Of a stretch of DNA of 64,000 nt, positions 52,693 through 62,828 are shown piece after piece. The translations under genes and the position numbers were made by a program. This stretch comes from Thozetella sp. PMI_491 (lineage: Eukaryota > Ascomycota > Sordariomycetes > Chaetosphaeriales > Chaetosphaeriaceae), in assembly GCA_021432635.1 (NCBI GenBank), contig MU270034.1, positions 777,966 through 841,965 on the forward strand. Direction: 5' to 3'. The first letter of the stretch is position 1. Each line of letters begins with the position of its first letter. The notes under the pieces are model-generated. The model searched no databases. It was not told the DNA's origin and saw only the letters and a list, made by a program, of their open reading frames with translations.

Positions 52693-54326
52693 TTATCGAT
52701 TGCGATATGCAATCTCTATTGTCGACAATAGGCAGCCCGGTGACCGCCGTACGCCCATGATCACAAACCTCCCTTCTTCATCGCTAGCATCCTGCAGCAC
52801 TTTGCGGAATTGGTCTAGGTCGCGTTCCGTGGTGTTATACATGTGCATGCTACAAAGGGATCGCGCCCGCAACAGCATCTCTTCCGCGGGGGTCACTTCA
52901 CTGGCAGCATCCCTCGCCGATTTGAAGGTGACCGGCGTTGGGAGGACTGCCTCAGTGATCAACAGTCGCGAGTCATAACCCGCTGATATCAGGGCCAATT
53001 TCATGGCGCGCACAATACGGGTTGCATCTTGGTCTGCGTGGCAGCGTAATAACGTCCGAAGTACAAATACAGTTGGACCCGCTAACGTCGACCCGGAAGA
53101 TGAGCCGGACGCTTGCGAATTACTCCGTCGGATCGGCAGTGACCTCTGGACAAACGGATCTTGTATCTGTATATCGATACGAGTTCGAATATGATCCGGG
53201 GCGCCGCTCAGTGTTGCTTTTGCGCCACCGACTTCCAGCTCGCTGGGGACCTGGACAGTGCAGCGGAGGGCCGGAAACGCCTCGGTGAGAGCCAAGCAGG
53301 CGGCCGCGGAGCCCGGGCCGGACTAAGCAGTGCTGTTAGCTTACATTCGTGGGGACGAAATGCCGAGGAGACAATGGGTTTCTTGGGCTTACGTGAACTA
53401 CCAAGCCTCCTTCGATATGATGCCAATCGTAGTCAGCGACCAGATGGTCCACCCCCGTAGGAGACATATATGACTCAGCGCTAAGGCTGGCGGCAAAGAG
53501 ACGCCCGAACTCATCAGAATGGGCAAGATACTCGGCGATCGGCAGCGCGGTGCTCATGGCGACGTTGGCTGCGGTCTTGCAGGTGTCGTCCGTGGTGCCC
53601 CAGCGCTCCGTTGCTGCGATAGCCTTGGAGGCTACCGGCACTAGAAAGTCGGCCACGAACTTGGCCGCGCCAGCGTTCAATTGCTTGCTGACGAAGTGGC
53701 GTGACAAGGCCGTGTGGGCTAGTCGCCCCGGATGCGGCTCACACAAGAAATTGCTTGTCATCGCCATCCGCGCGAAGGCCTGAAGCTGCCGCTCGGGAAC
53801 ATCACTGCGAAGAGACAGGGAGTTGGATTAGCTTTTCAATCTCGAGCTGCCTCAGGATAGGTTCCTCCACGTACCAAATACTAGCTAGGTATCTGTACTC
53901 AACAGCACCGGTCAACGGTATAGCCGCTAGGATCTGAAAGTGGCTAAGCCACCGAATGCTGGTCTGAACTTGGTGCTATAGCCCCTCACAGCCGCCATCA
54001 GCCCTCCTCCCATGGCGAGTCCGCCGGCCCGGGGCAGCAAGCGCAGGACTGCTGCGTCGACGTACCTGGGCTGCTAGGGACGGCAGATATTCGGTGGGCT
54101 CCGTGGCGAGCTGTTGTATCTTCATGGCGGCGCTTATCAGGGTCTGGCGGGCCTTCTGGACGTTGACGGGGGCTTTGCGAAGCACGCTCGAGTCCGGGCC
54201 ATCGGGGGCCAAGGAGACATGGGGGACGAAGTTTAGGTCACAATGCGCGGTGATGAACTTGGCGGCAGAAGTGATATCCTTGGCTATCCTCTCAAGCTCT
54301 GATAAGTCCTCCATTGTGGCCTCCAT
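52693..54326 (-). CDS. AflS/AflJ-like O-methyltransferase-fold co-regulator
   Basis: A 467-residue protein in four exons: 54326-54066, 53975-53875, 53804-53393 and 53322-52693. It resembles AflS (AflJ), an O-methyltransferase-fold protein that in aflatoxin-type clusters binds AflR and boosts its activity. Similar parts are the N-terminal helix pair, SIRWLSHFQILAAIPLTGAV, FLCEPHPGRLAHTALSRHFV, the degenerate AdoMet loop VVHSGPGSAAA, and a C-terminal VFVLRTLLRCHADQDATRIV block. The AdoMet motif lacks the usual glycine spacing, as expected if catalysis is lost. All introns keep frame, and the third has the branch CTAAC. It lies about 830 bp downstream of the AflR-like gene on the same strand, whereas in Aspergillus the two are divergent. 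Confidence 0.8.
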
Positions 54327-54602
54327 ATCGTCGTACCGCGGTATCTCCGATTCCGGCCGACCGTCACGGGGGAAACGGACATAGATGTCAAGCGTTGGGA
54401 TATATGCAGTTGAGCTATTGAGCTACTATGTATAGAGAGTCCACTATAGCCGCTTGCCCATCTGGGACGGCGAGGCAAGGATCTGGGCCAGCCGCCGGAC
54501 TCGATAATCCGCGTATGGGGAAAAGAATAGCTGTCAACCCCTTATTGCTCGGCGTACGGTAGAGGGCCACAAGACTGCAGGTGTGCCACAGCGCGACGTG
54601 CT

Positions 54603-54613
54603 TCGCTCACCGA
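54603..54613 (+). promoter_or_regulatory. AflR-type site upstream of AflS-like gene
   Basis: TCGCTCACCGA matches TCGSWNNSCGR fully and lies about 280 bp before the ATG at 54326. Binding is inferred. Confidence 0.5.
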
Positions 54614-54743
54614 AACACCACGCTGGCCAGTGGCATGCTCCGCACATCGAATGCGACTACACGGCAGGCTTTGCGTATTTGGCAAACGATCTGTCCAATC
54701 CCTGTCTAGTGTGTTCCGTACGAGAGCCCTACAATAACGGTAT

Positions 54744-54818
54744 CTTAGATCCACTCCGGGTACTCCCTCTTAGATCCACTCCGGGTACTCCCTCTCAGAT
54801 CCACTCCGGATACTCCCA
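54744..54818. repeat. 25-bp tandem repeat, three copies
   Basis: Three head-to-tail units of 25 bp (core AGATCCACTCCGGGTACTCC). The first two are identical and the third has about three changes. The array lies about 420 bp upstream of the AflS-like gene and about 335 bp downstream of the AflR-like stop. Confidence 0.85.
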
Positions 54819-55153
54819 TTAAAGTTCCCTAGGGGATCTTCTGGACCCTCCTGAGCTAGGGCTTTTAATTCGTAGCAGCTTTCTAACAGACCCATCACGG
54901 TACCAGACAAAGTGGGAGACTGTTGACCAAATGCGGTCCATCGTCAAAATAATTCCGGGCACCAGGCATGAAACATTCCTCTTCGGTCTGATTTCGGAAC
55001 ACGCGTACTCTACATGCTATATTCTGTGTCTCCTACTCTACGCAGTGTCTTCACTGCAATATACAGCCATCTGTTTGATTTGCCCGCTAGGCCAAACAGC
55101 ATGGGACCCCAAGCACTTTTCATTGTCACATAATTTGTAATATCCAAGAGCAT

Positions 55154-56491
55154 CTAGACGTAGCTATCGACACGCCGCAGAAAGGTTACGGCTTCATTGG
55201 TGGCCCCTTGCAGGCGGCGTCGCAGGTCGAGCTCCAGATGCTGAAAGACCGACGCTGAGAGAATCCGGCCACCGCTGCCCGTTCCCGGTATAGGCAGAAA
55301 GCCGGCGTCCGGACCCGCCAGTTCGGCGCTGGCCCGTCGAGCCAGTAGTTCGGTCAGCGGATAAAAGCCATGCAGCTGGCCAAGCACGGCCTGTGTGCAT
55401 GCCCTGGCTTCCTCGTAGCTGTGCTCTCCGCTGGCAGCAACCGTCGCCCCACTTTTGATGATGCTGTGGTATCGTTCTAGGACCTCAAAAGCTGCCATCA
55501 CTACCACCAGCACCAAGCTGTCATCGGTAGCCGCGCATGTGCAGCTTAGCATTTTGATCGCCTGGCGCAGTACGTTAATGCCGGTCGTAACCACTTCTTC
55601 TGCCGATGACCGACTTGTGCTGCCGGTCCCGCTAGAAGCGCTTGACTTCGCACTCGGCGGGTTACCTACTCTTACAGGCATATGCGAGTCGGACGGCAGA
55701 ACGACGAAATAATCGTCCATATCGCCGCTTGAGGCTTCTGATTCCTTCAAGGTCACCAGAATCTCTGTTGCTTGCCGCAAGCAGCTGTGCTGGGGCGAGG
55801 ATTGCGCTGAACAAGATGACCACTGCCTCAGGTCGCCTAGTGCGCCGGTAGGAGCGCCCACCGGGTCTTCGAACCAGCGCAAAAGATTAGGAATGGATAG
55901 ACTGGTAGCGCTCGCATTCTCTTGTTGCTGTAATGAGCCAGCCAGAACCCCCGCGAAGCCAGCGTTGAGGTCCGCAGGGCGAGGAGGTCCGGTGTCACCG
56001 TCGGGCAGGATGCCGTCAAATGAATCTGGATCATGCGACAAGCTGATGGTTTCTTGGGGGCCGAGGCGCGGGGCAGAGGGCGCAAGGGCGGTGTCATGGC
56101 TCTGAGGTGCCAAGCTGAAGTCTAGGCATAGATCTGAGTCTAGAGAGTCGCCAAGTGCTGGGCGCGCACGGCCAGATGGCAAGGGCAGCGGGCGCTCGCG
56201 GGGCGTGGGCGTGGGCGTGGGCGACGTCGTGTCTGGCCTTGCGCTGCCAGCCGCCTCGGAATGCTGTGAGAAGTCCAGGACGCCGGCGCCGCGCCATGGG
56301 CTATGGGTGATGGGCCTCCTGCCTCCGGCCGGCAGGCGGCCAAAACGGTGGGATAGAGCGTAGTTGCACTGGAGGCCACGCTCATCGCAGCGAGTGCAAC
56401 GTGGGCGCGTCTTGCTGCACCGGACCTTGGCCGCAGAGCAACCTGTGCAAGTGTCGCGAAACCTTTGCCCGCCCGGCGGCCGGTCGGGCAT
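55154..56491 (-). CDS. AflR-like Zn2Cys6 transcription factor
   Basis: A single-exon, 445-residue regulator, close to the usual AflR length. The binuclear zinc cluster is at residues 15-42 with spacing C-x2-C-x6-C-x6-C-x2-C-x6-C, preceded by an RFRDTC arm and followed by the AflR-type linker SHRFGRLP. A Ser/Thr/Pro-rich middle (SPTPTPTP) and an acidic region precede a C-terminal half with EILVTLKESE, INVLRQAIKMLSC and FEVLERYHSII, consistent with the AflR family domain. In aflatoxin and sterigmatocystin clusters AflR binds TCGN5CGA-type sites. Such sites occur before several genes here, though I found none in its own promoter. It most likely activates the FAS-NRPS cluster. Confidence 0.85.
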   Translation of the reverse strand: MPDRPPGGQRFRDTCTGCSAAKVRCSKTRPRCTRCDERGLQCNYALSHRFGRLPAGGRRPITHSPWRGAGVLDFSQHSEAAGSARPDTTSPTPTPTPRERPLPLPSGRARPALGDSLDSDLCLDFSLAPQSHDTALAPSAPRLGPQETISLSHDPDSFDGILPDGDTGPPRPADLNAGFAGVLAGSLQQQENASATSLSIPNLLRWFEDPVGAPTGALGDLRQWSSCSAQSSPQHSCLRQATEILVTLKESEASSGDMDDYFVVLPSDSHMPVRVGNPPSAKSSASSGTGSTSRSSAEEVVTTGINVLRQAIKMLSCTCAATDDSLVLVVVMAAFEVLERYHSIIKSGATVAASGEHSYEEARACTQAVLGQLHGFYPLTELLARRASAELAGPDAGFLPIPGTGSGGRILSASVFQHLELDLRRRLQGATNEAVTFLRRVDSYV

Positions 56492-58844
56492 GACGCGCTG
56501 TTGTTGTGTCCGTCGGGGTCGGACTTCCCCTCCCGACGTGATTCGGCAGATCGGCTACCCTGGATTCAGCACCACTGCAAGCCCATGCGCTCGGGGCCAA
56601 GCAGTGTTATGTACACAGCATGCTCCGTATAGGTACCCCCCTTCCGCGGCCCCCAACTGCACATGGCTGGAAGGAGCTGGGAATGCAGGGCGGGTTTAGC
56701 GAGCGAGGTACCGAACTCGCGCCGCCGCCCCCCCTGGATACGCTACCAAGCATTCGCTGCCACGATTTAGGGTCCCGAGCACGGAATACGAAACCACTGC
56801 AGTATGTTGTCTAGGCTGCTAGGTTAGGCCTACAGACAGTAAATCCCGTACGCTAAGCAGGGGCTGAGCAGGGGTTACATACGTATATGTAGTCAACGTG
56901 AGTCAGGATCCCACCAAACGAATTTACTCACCGCCTTTGCACGGTTCTAACACTAACCCTGGATTAGATGCGTCTGCGCCTTGAAAAGTAGTTTGTTGGC
57001 TGATTAAAGGCGGTGATTAAGTTCATGGTGCTCTGGACCTCTCATAGTAGTACTTTTAGACCCAACAGGTCCCAGGATATGCTGTTCTGTCTAGAGTTAT
57101 ACACCTTTTAGCTACCTTATATATCTTTATATTGGTCTAGCTGGGGATAGCTAACCCGGGGTTAAATATCCTCCCATTTTACTAAACGAGCACTTGCGGA
57201 AACTCCCTAGCGGTTATGTACCACCATTATGCTAGCACCTTTGTAGGGCGAACGAGCTGGACCCACAACCTAGAATGAATTGGCGTATTAGGCTTAGCGC
57301 TTTGCAGGATCCGCCGGCCGCCTACGGCCCGATAGCCTGGGGAACTGCCCAGCCGAAGAGAGGTCACCAACCTCTGGGTATACAATCCTCCAGGATCACG
57401 AATCGGCACAGCAGACCAACTACTCCACATAGAAGGCGTATCTGGGCTGGATTGCATCGCATGGACCAGCCCCTCGGATTGCTTCTGCATGGTTCTCCTA
57501 AAGAATTCTAGAACCCTAGAGCTGAGCCGCTGACAAGCTCACGCGCCAAATGGTAGGAATAGGCAAAGATGCTGTGTTATGAGCCTGCCGCTGACGCCCA
57601 TTAACTGTGGGTAATATACTGCCTAATGAAGAAGAATGTTCCATACAAAACCACTGTCTCGTGTTGGCTAGTGTACGTGCTCCTAAATCCGATCGCCAGT
57701 TGGGAAAGAAGCCAGACCCACCCTTCACATGGTGTGTGGACTGCAAATCACCTTAGGCACGATTTGTGTTGTGTTCCTGTGCAGCCAATCAAAGCTTGGC
57801 TTGGCATGGCTAGATACCTCGAGTGACTTGCTAAGCAAGCATCGCTGATCAAATTGCTGGTGTCAGCCAATAAGATCAGTAGGTAAAATCAGCTGTCCAC
57901 TAGGAGCTCCATTGAAAGCATATACACTATTTTAACAAGGATTTTTTAAGAAGAAATCGTTAAAAAATCACAATAAAAGATGGATCGCTTAAACTAGTAA
58001 ATATAAAAGGTAATTATTAGATAGGTATAAAGATTGCTTTTAATCCTATTATAAAGGTTAGGATAGCTGTAAAACTAAGCGACTTTAAAAGTAGTGGTTT
58101 GATGACCCGCTAAATAAGTGATGTACTCAGTTGTACTAGTGGGTCGACCCGTTTTCACAACACAAGATCGGGCCTATGACTGGGGATGCGCTGTTGACCA
58201 ATGTAAACTATTGCGACATCGTCGCGCGCACTCGCGTCAGGATTTCCTAATCCACACCTCTGTAGACGCAAGGTTCGTCCGTCCCCCTGACAGGGAAGGT
58301 AGTATAGGTAGCTACAGTGCGTGCAGTGAAAGCCTCCAGCGGTTTGAATAGGGCGGACCCCCGGCTCATCTGCAATACCTGCCTATCTGGTGAGCGAATT
58401 AAACGGTTTACGGCACGGGCGCGGCCGCGAGGCGGCGCGCTAGCGGGAGGCGAAACCGAACCGTGGGTCCGGCGGGCTCAGAAGAGGTAGGGTACTTTTT
58501 GGACCCCAGACAAATATCGTACCTATATGTATGGACGGACGGGGTTCCGTACTTAATTGCCAGGGTTCGTCCTGGAAGGTCCAGGCTTTGAAGCATTCCG
58601 CACTTCTAAAAAAAAAAAAAAAAAAAACTTAGTCCGATGCAGAGGTCTGGACCCCGGAGTTCTATGCAGGTTTGGCACTAAATAATAGGAAGTCAAAGCT
58701 CCGCACGCATCGCCAACAAGTTTCTCCATTGTGCAATATTGTCAAATTATTGGCTCCCTGACACGTCTACCCTGAAAGCAGCCACCTGACAGTACTGGTA
58801 CCTGATAGCTCGTTCGACACGGGTCGGCCGCCGAATTGCCAAGC
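56492..58844. other. 2.35 kb intergenic with AT-rich patch and poly-A run
   Basis: Lies between the divergent starts of the AflR-like gene and the MFS transporter. No gene is recognised. The part from about 57900 to 58110 is strongly AT-rich, like a decayed repeat, and an uninterrupted run of about 19 A follows at 58608. Both promoters must lie here. Confidence 0.6.
58824..58834 (+). promoter_or_regulatory. TCGN5CGA core before MFS gene
   Basis: TCGGCCGCCGA matches the palindromic TCGN5CGA core but not the refined consensus. It ends about 10 bp before the MFS start codon, close for an activator site, so the call is weak. Confidence 0.3.
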
Positions 58845-60715
58845 ATGTCTTCTCTCGCAGACGAAGCGGACACCCCTCTGCTGTGCGACGAAGATTCCGT
58901 TGACCCATTGAGCCATGGGCATGCTCACTCGCGCTCTGGTGCCGACTCGACAGGTATTGCCTCGTGGCCTATCTTTCTCCTCGCCACCCTTGTCATCTTC
59001 CTCGCCCAGGCCGGCCTCGCGGTGGCAATTCCTTCTATAGCCGAGCTGCTCGAAGACATAATATGCGCCCACTATTACGCTGAGCCGCTCGCTGAGCCAC
59101 GCAATCGAATGGACTGCAAGGCCGAACCAGTCCAGACGCGGCTGGCAATGCTTAGAGGAGTCGCTTCCGTACTCCTCCTCCTACCCTGTAATCTGACCCC
59201 TGCCCGGCCTTGCCCTGCCCCCCCTTTCTCCCTGTTTTTCGTACAACGCTCGCACCATTCTCTGCCGGCCACGCTGTCCTTCCCGCCCCCAAGGGCTGAC
59301 CCAATGCCAAAATTCAGGTGTTGTCCTCACAGTTCCCTACACTGGCCTCGCGCAGCGCTGGGGCGTGCGTCCGGTTCTGGCTCTTTCCGCTTCGGGCATA
59401 TTCCTGGAGCAAGCATGGGTTGCTCTTGTTTGTGGGTATTCGCCGAAGCCTGCAAGGCAAATTGGGCGCGCACGAACCACTTACACCGACGGACATAGGC
59501 TGGTACGGCAGGACCTCGTGGCCGGTGGAGCTGGTCTATCTATCCCCCGTCTTCTATCTGATTGGCGGCGGCCTTGGGACCGCATCGTCGCTCGTCTTCA
59601 TCCTCGTTGCCGACATTACCCCTCCACACCTTAGGTACGTCCTTTCGAAGCACGTTGCCGACGTCATCGGCCGCACCGCGCTAACGCTGCAATTGTGTAG
59701 AGCGTCTCGCTTCTATCTCCTGGAGGCGTCTTCGTTCGGCGGAAGCATCGCCGGATACACCGTGAGCCCCTTGGCTTCGCAATGGAGCCCATGGGTGCCT
59801 GTGCAGCTTGGCCTCGTGCTTCTTGCGACGGCCAATGCCCTGATCATGCTGGATCTGGTATCGTGGCCACAGCAGAGTGATCAAGAGGTCCCAGCAGCAC
59901 CGGAGTCTGTGGGTAGTCCACTAGCTAAGTCTTCCACCTCATTTCACTTCGTGGGCTTGGCATATGCGTTTTTCTGGCGCCGCAAACTCGTCAGTATCGT
60001 ACTGATAGGATATTTCCTGAGGGCTCTCGCAATGAGTGTGATGAAGTTGCAGATTCTTTACGTATCGCATCTCCTCCACTGGGAATTCTCGCAGGTACGT
60101 GCACTGTGATACCGCCTAAACTACCAAAGTTAATACCCATTCGAATGTGCACAGGCAGCGTACATATTGTCGCTGGATAGTGGAGTGCACCTGGTCGTGC
60201 TCCTACTACTACTTCCGATCATCAGCCGTATGCTCCAGGGAAGGCTCAAGCTGCCCAACACAGTCAGCGATGCTTGGATCGCAAGAGGGAGCAGTCTGCT
60301 GTCGCTCGTCGGTTGCCTGGGGACCGCAGTCTCATCATCGCCTCCTACTATTGCCATCAGTAAGACTATATAGAACAACGGCTTCTCCTACCGATGACGG
60401 AAGAGAGATGCTGATTATTTTACAGGCACCGTATTGTACTCCCTTGGCGCAGGGTACTACCAGTCCGTCCGCGCCATGTTGACTGCGGTGACAGAATCCC
60501 AGGATCGGGCGGTTCTGTACTCGGTCATGATGATAGTTGAGATCATAGCTACTCTCATCGGCGCTTTCTCATGGCCGATGGTTTACGGAGCTGGCCTGCA
60601 GGCGGGGGGCTTCTGGGTTGGGATGCCCTTCGTAGCGGCTGCTGCCATTCTCGCATTTGTTTACTCTACCTTGGCAATTGTGCCCTCCAAGGAAGTCGTT
60701 TCTGAGGACGAATAG
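58845..60715 (+). CDS. MFS transporter in the FAS-NRPS cluster
   Basis: A 493-residue major facilitator in six exons: 58845-59187, 59318-59431, 59499-59634, 59701-60094, 60155-60359 and 60426-60715. The ATG at 58845 (MSSLADEADTPLL) is used, as the longer frame starts at TTG. A hydrophilic head of about 40 residues precedes the first helix (WPIFLLATLVIFLAQAGLAV). The loop LAQRWGVRPVL is a form of MFS motif A. About twelve hydrophobic segments follow, with a charged central loop. It stands between the AflR-like regulator and the dioxygenase/NRPS pair, so efflux of the cluster product or an intermediate is the likely role. The substrate class cannot be read from the sequence. Confidence 0.83.
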
Positions 60716-60931
60716 ATATTCTAAGCAAAGTAGAAGCACCCTGATCATCTAGATAGGAGATAGAAGAAGTTACATTCTTCCAACCTATGGAAATTTGTAG
60801 AGCCTTGGCTTTCAAGATGTAACCCCATCCCCCGGAGTTTTTCGCACCAGCCTAGAGATAGCAATAAAGAGACAAATTGGCCGCAGAAAGCCCGATAGCA
60901 CCCTGAGAACAAGTCCCCGACAGCCTCGGCC

Positions 60932-62045
60932 CTAACCAGCGATTTCCTTGCGCAGCAGCACGTCGCCGCTCTCCATGCCGCCAGTCAGGAAGCGAGTGCC
61001 ATCAGGCAAGTCAAATGGCTTCCTGAAGATGTCAAACTTGAAGTCGTGCCAGTCCTTGGCCGACCAAGCCTTTCCGTCCTGGTCGCGGAACGTGGCGTTG
61101 TCGGCCATGCGGAGGAAGTAGGCAATGCTGTATCGGTCCTCGTGCTGCACATCGTAGAGCGGCGTGACCCGGTGCACGACCGAGGCGAAGCGGAAGCCGG
61201 ACACAAATCGCAGGCTGTCGCCGACGTTGACGACGGCGTGGCCCTCGCGCGGCTCCACGAAGGCCCAGCTCGCCGTGTCCGGGGAGAGGATCTGTAAGCC
61301 CCACTGCTTGCACAGCAGGAACGTGAGCGTGCCCACGTCCGTGTGCTTATTGTGGCCCTTTCCCTCGGTGATGCCGTCATGCTTGGGATAGCGGAGCATG
61401 CCGAGGGTGCTCAGCCCGGGCTTAGACGCATCGTCGTGCAACACCTCGAAGCGGTCTGGGCCGGTGAGGCCGCAGGCGTCCGACAGCTCCGAGAGGATCG
61501 TCAGCGTCGCTCCATGCGCGCTGCGTATGAAGTCGAAGAAAAGCGCCTCGTGCTGCTTGGCCGAGCTTGTGAGCTCGGCGGAGCCATTGAGCTGCTCCCG
61601 TCGGGAGACCTAGGAACGTGGTCAGCGCTTTGCCACGCGATCCCGTGTCTACATCCGTGGACACACACCTTGAGGGACTCGTACGAGTCGACCGAGGTCA
61701 AGTCGTCACCCGCTGAGGTGCCCGCCGGCTCGTACCTGGGAGACGGTTATGTCGTGTACCACTGCAAGCATCTGCGTGTGAGAGAGCATACCCTGTATTG
61801 TCGCTTGCGCGGTCATCCTGCATCTTGACCTCCTGCGGCTGGGCGAAGTACTCGGCCATGGCATCGAGCAACTGCTGCCACTTGTCAAGCAGAACCGAGT
61901 CGCTGCGCAGGTCCAAGTAGAAGAATCCATACTTTTCGCACGTCTGGAGCAGCCGCGCGCGCTCGGTCAGGTCGCCGCGGCGGAGAAGGCCCAGATCATG
62001 AGTGGGGAGGGACGACGACACAATGTCGCCGCTGATAGTCGCCAT
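60932..62045 (-). CDS. 2-oxoglutarate/Fe(II) dioxygenase, cluster gene
   Basis: A 332-residue IPNS-like oxygenase in three exons: 62045-61792, 61735-61669 and 61609-60932. The ATG at 62045 gives MATISGDIVSSS. The N-terminal DIOX_N part has CEKYGFFYLDLR and FAQPQEVKMQDD. Iron ligands are in HTDVGTLTFLL and VVHRVTPL, and the 2-oxoglutarate Arg/Ser pair is in RYSIAYFL. It converges on the MFS gene, with about 215 bp between the stops, and shares a promoter of about 780 bp with the NRPS. A role in oxidising a residue or the acyl chain of the NRPS product is inferred. It is only distantly like the dioxygenase at 22-23 kb. Confidence 0.87.
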
Positions 62046-62828
62046 TACGAACGAGTGGGAGCAAACTCTATACAAGGCTTTTAATGGATGTCAATGGGGG
62101 TTCATCGCACTCCCGAGAGACGGGCAACTATGCCTAGAAAAGTAGGACTTGGCGTGATGCCTGTGTGTCATGTAGCATGGACACGCAAGGCAAATCGACT
62201 TGGACTAGCTGAGTAAATAATTAATCTTCACCTTGCCGCTTTTGCTCTGGGTTGTGGTGGTACGATATTGCTATCGCGGAGATTCGAACATTACGCATCT
62301 GGTCTTGTTCCGCGGGCCAACGACCTTGCCGTCGCAAGCCGTTTGCTCTTCAAACGGCTAGATGTTGGGAAGGATTTAGCTATACATTCCTCATCTGGCC
62401 TGACGATCCGAGACCTCTCTAAAACGGCGTTTACCGAGACCGTGGGGCTCGCCAATGCCGATCCGCTATTGGCCGCCCGTGTAAAGCTCCTTCGCTGAGC
62501 GAAGCCCCAATTTCAGCTGGGCTGTCCCATGATCCTGGGTCTCCGCTCCCCATTTGGCTAGAGCAATAAGGTGCCCGTCCCCACGAGGCACGATCAGTGT
62601 AAGTGGGGGGGCCGAGAAACCCTGTATCCAACGGCCATGCCATATTGCCAGCCTGTGGTAAGCTAAGTAAGTACCTTGCTCTGGTAATGCATCCTCTATC
62701 CCATATCTCTAGTTTGTAGTCGACCTAATCACAATCTTCTCGAACATAGCTGCCAGCCCTCTCAAGTTTCCCGAGCTACCACATCATTCGAAAGACCGTG
62801 TACTTGTAGAGAGAAAATCGGCGCAGCC
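62046..62828. other. divergent dioxygenase/NRPS promoter
   Basis: About 780 bp between divergent starts. Apart from the AflR-type site listed separately nothing is recognised. Confidence 0.6.
62492..62502. promoter_or_regulatory. AflR-type site between dioxygenase and NRPS
   Basis: TCGCTGAGCGA matches both TCGN5CGA and the refined TCGSWNNSCGR. It is embedded in a longer inverted repeat CTTCGCTGAGCGAAG. It lies about 330 bp before the NRPS start and about 450 bp before the dioxygenase start. Confidence 0.55.

Larger units (their letters stand above)
54327..55153. other. promoter region of the AflS-like gene
   Basis: About 830 bp between the AflR-like stop and the AflS-like start. Besides the repeat and site listed separately, two weaker TCGN5CGG matches occur at about 54330 and 54549. 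No gene is seen. Confidence 0.55.

Noticed and set aside
58608-58627. Poly-A run as a sign of a processed retrocopy
   Set aside because: No coding remnant lies upstream of it on that strand and no target duplication is seen. A simple homopolymer is enough.
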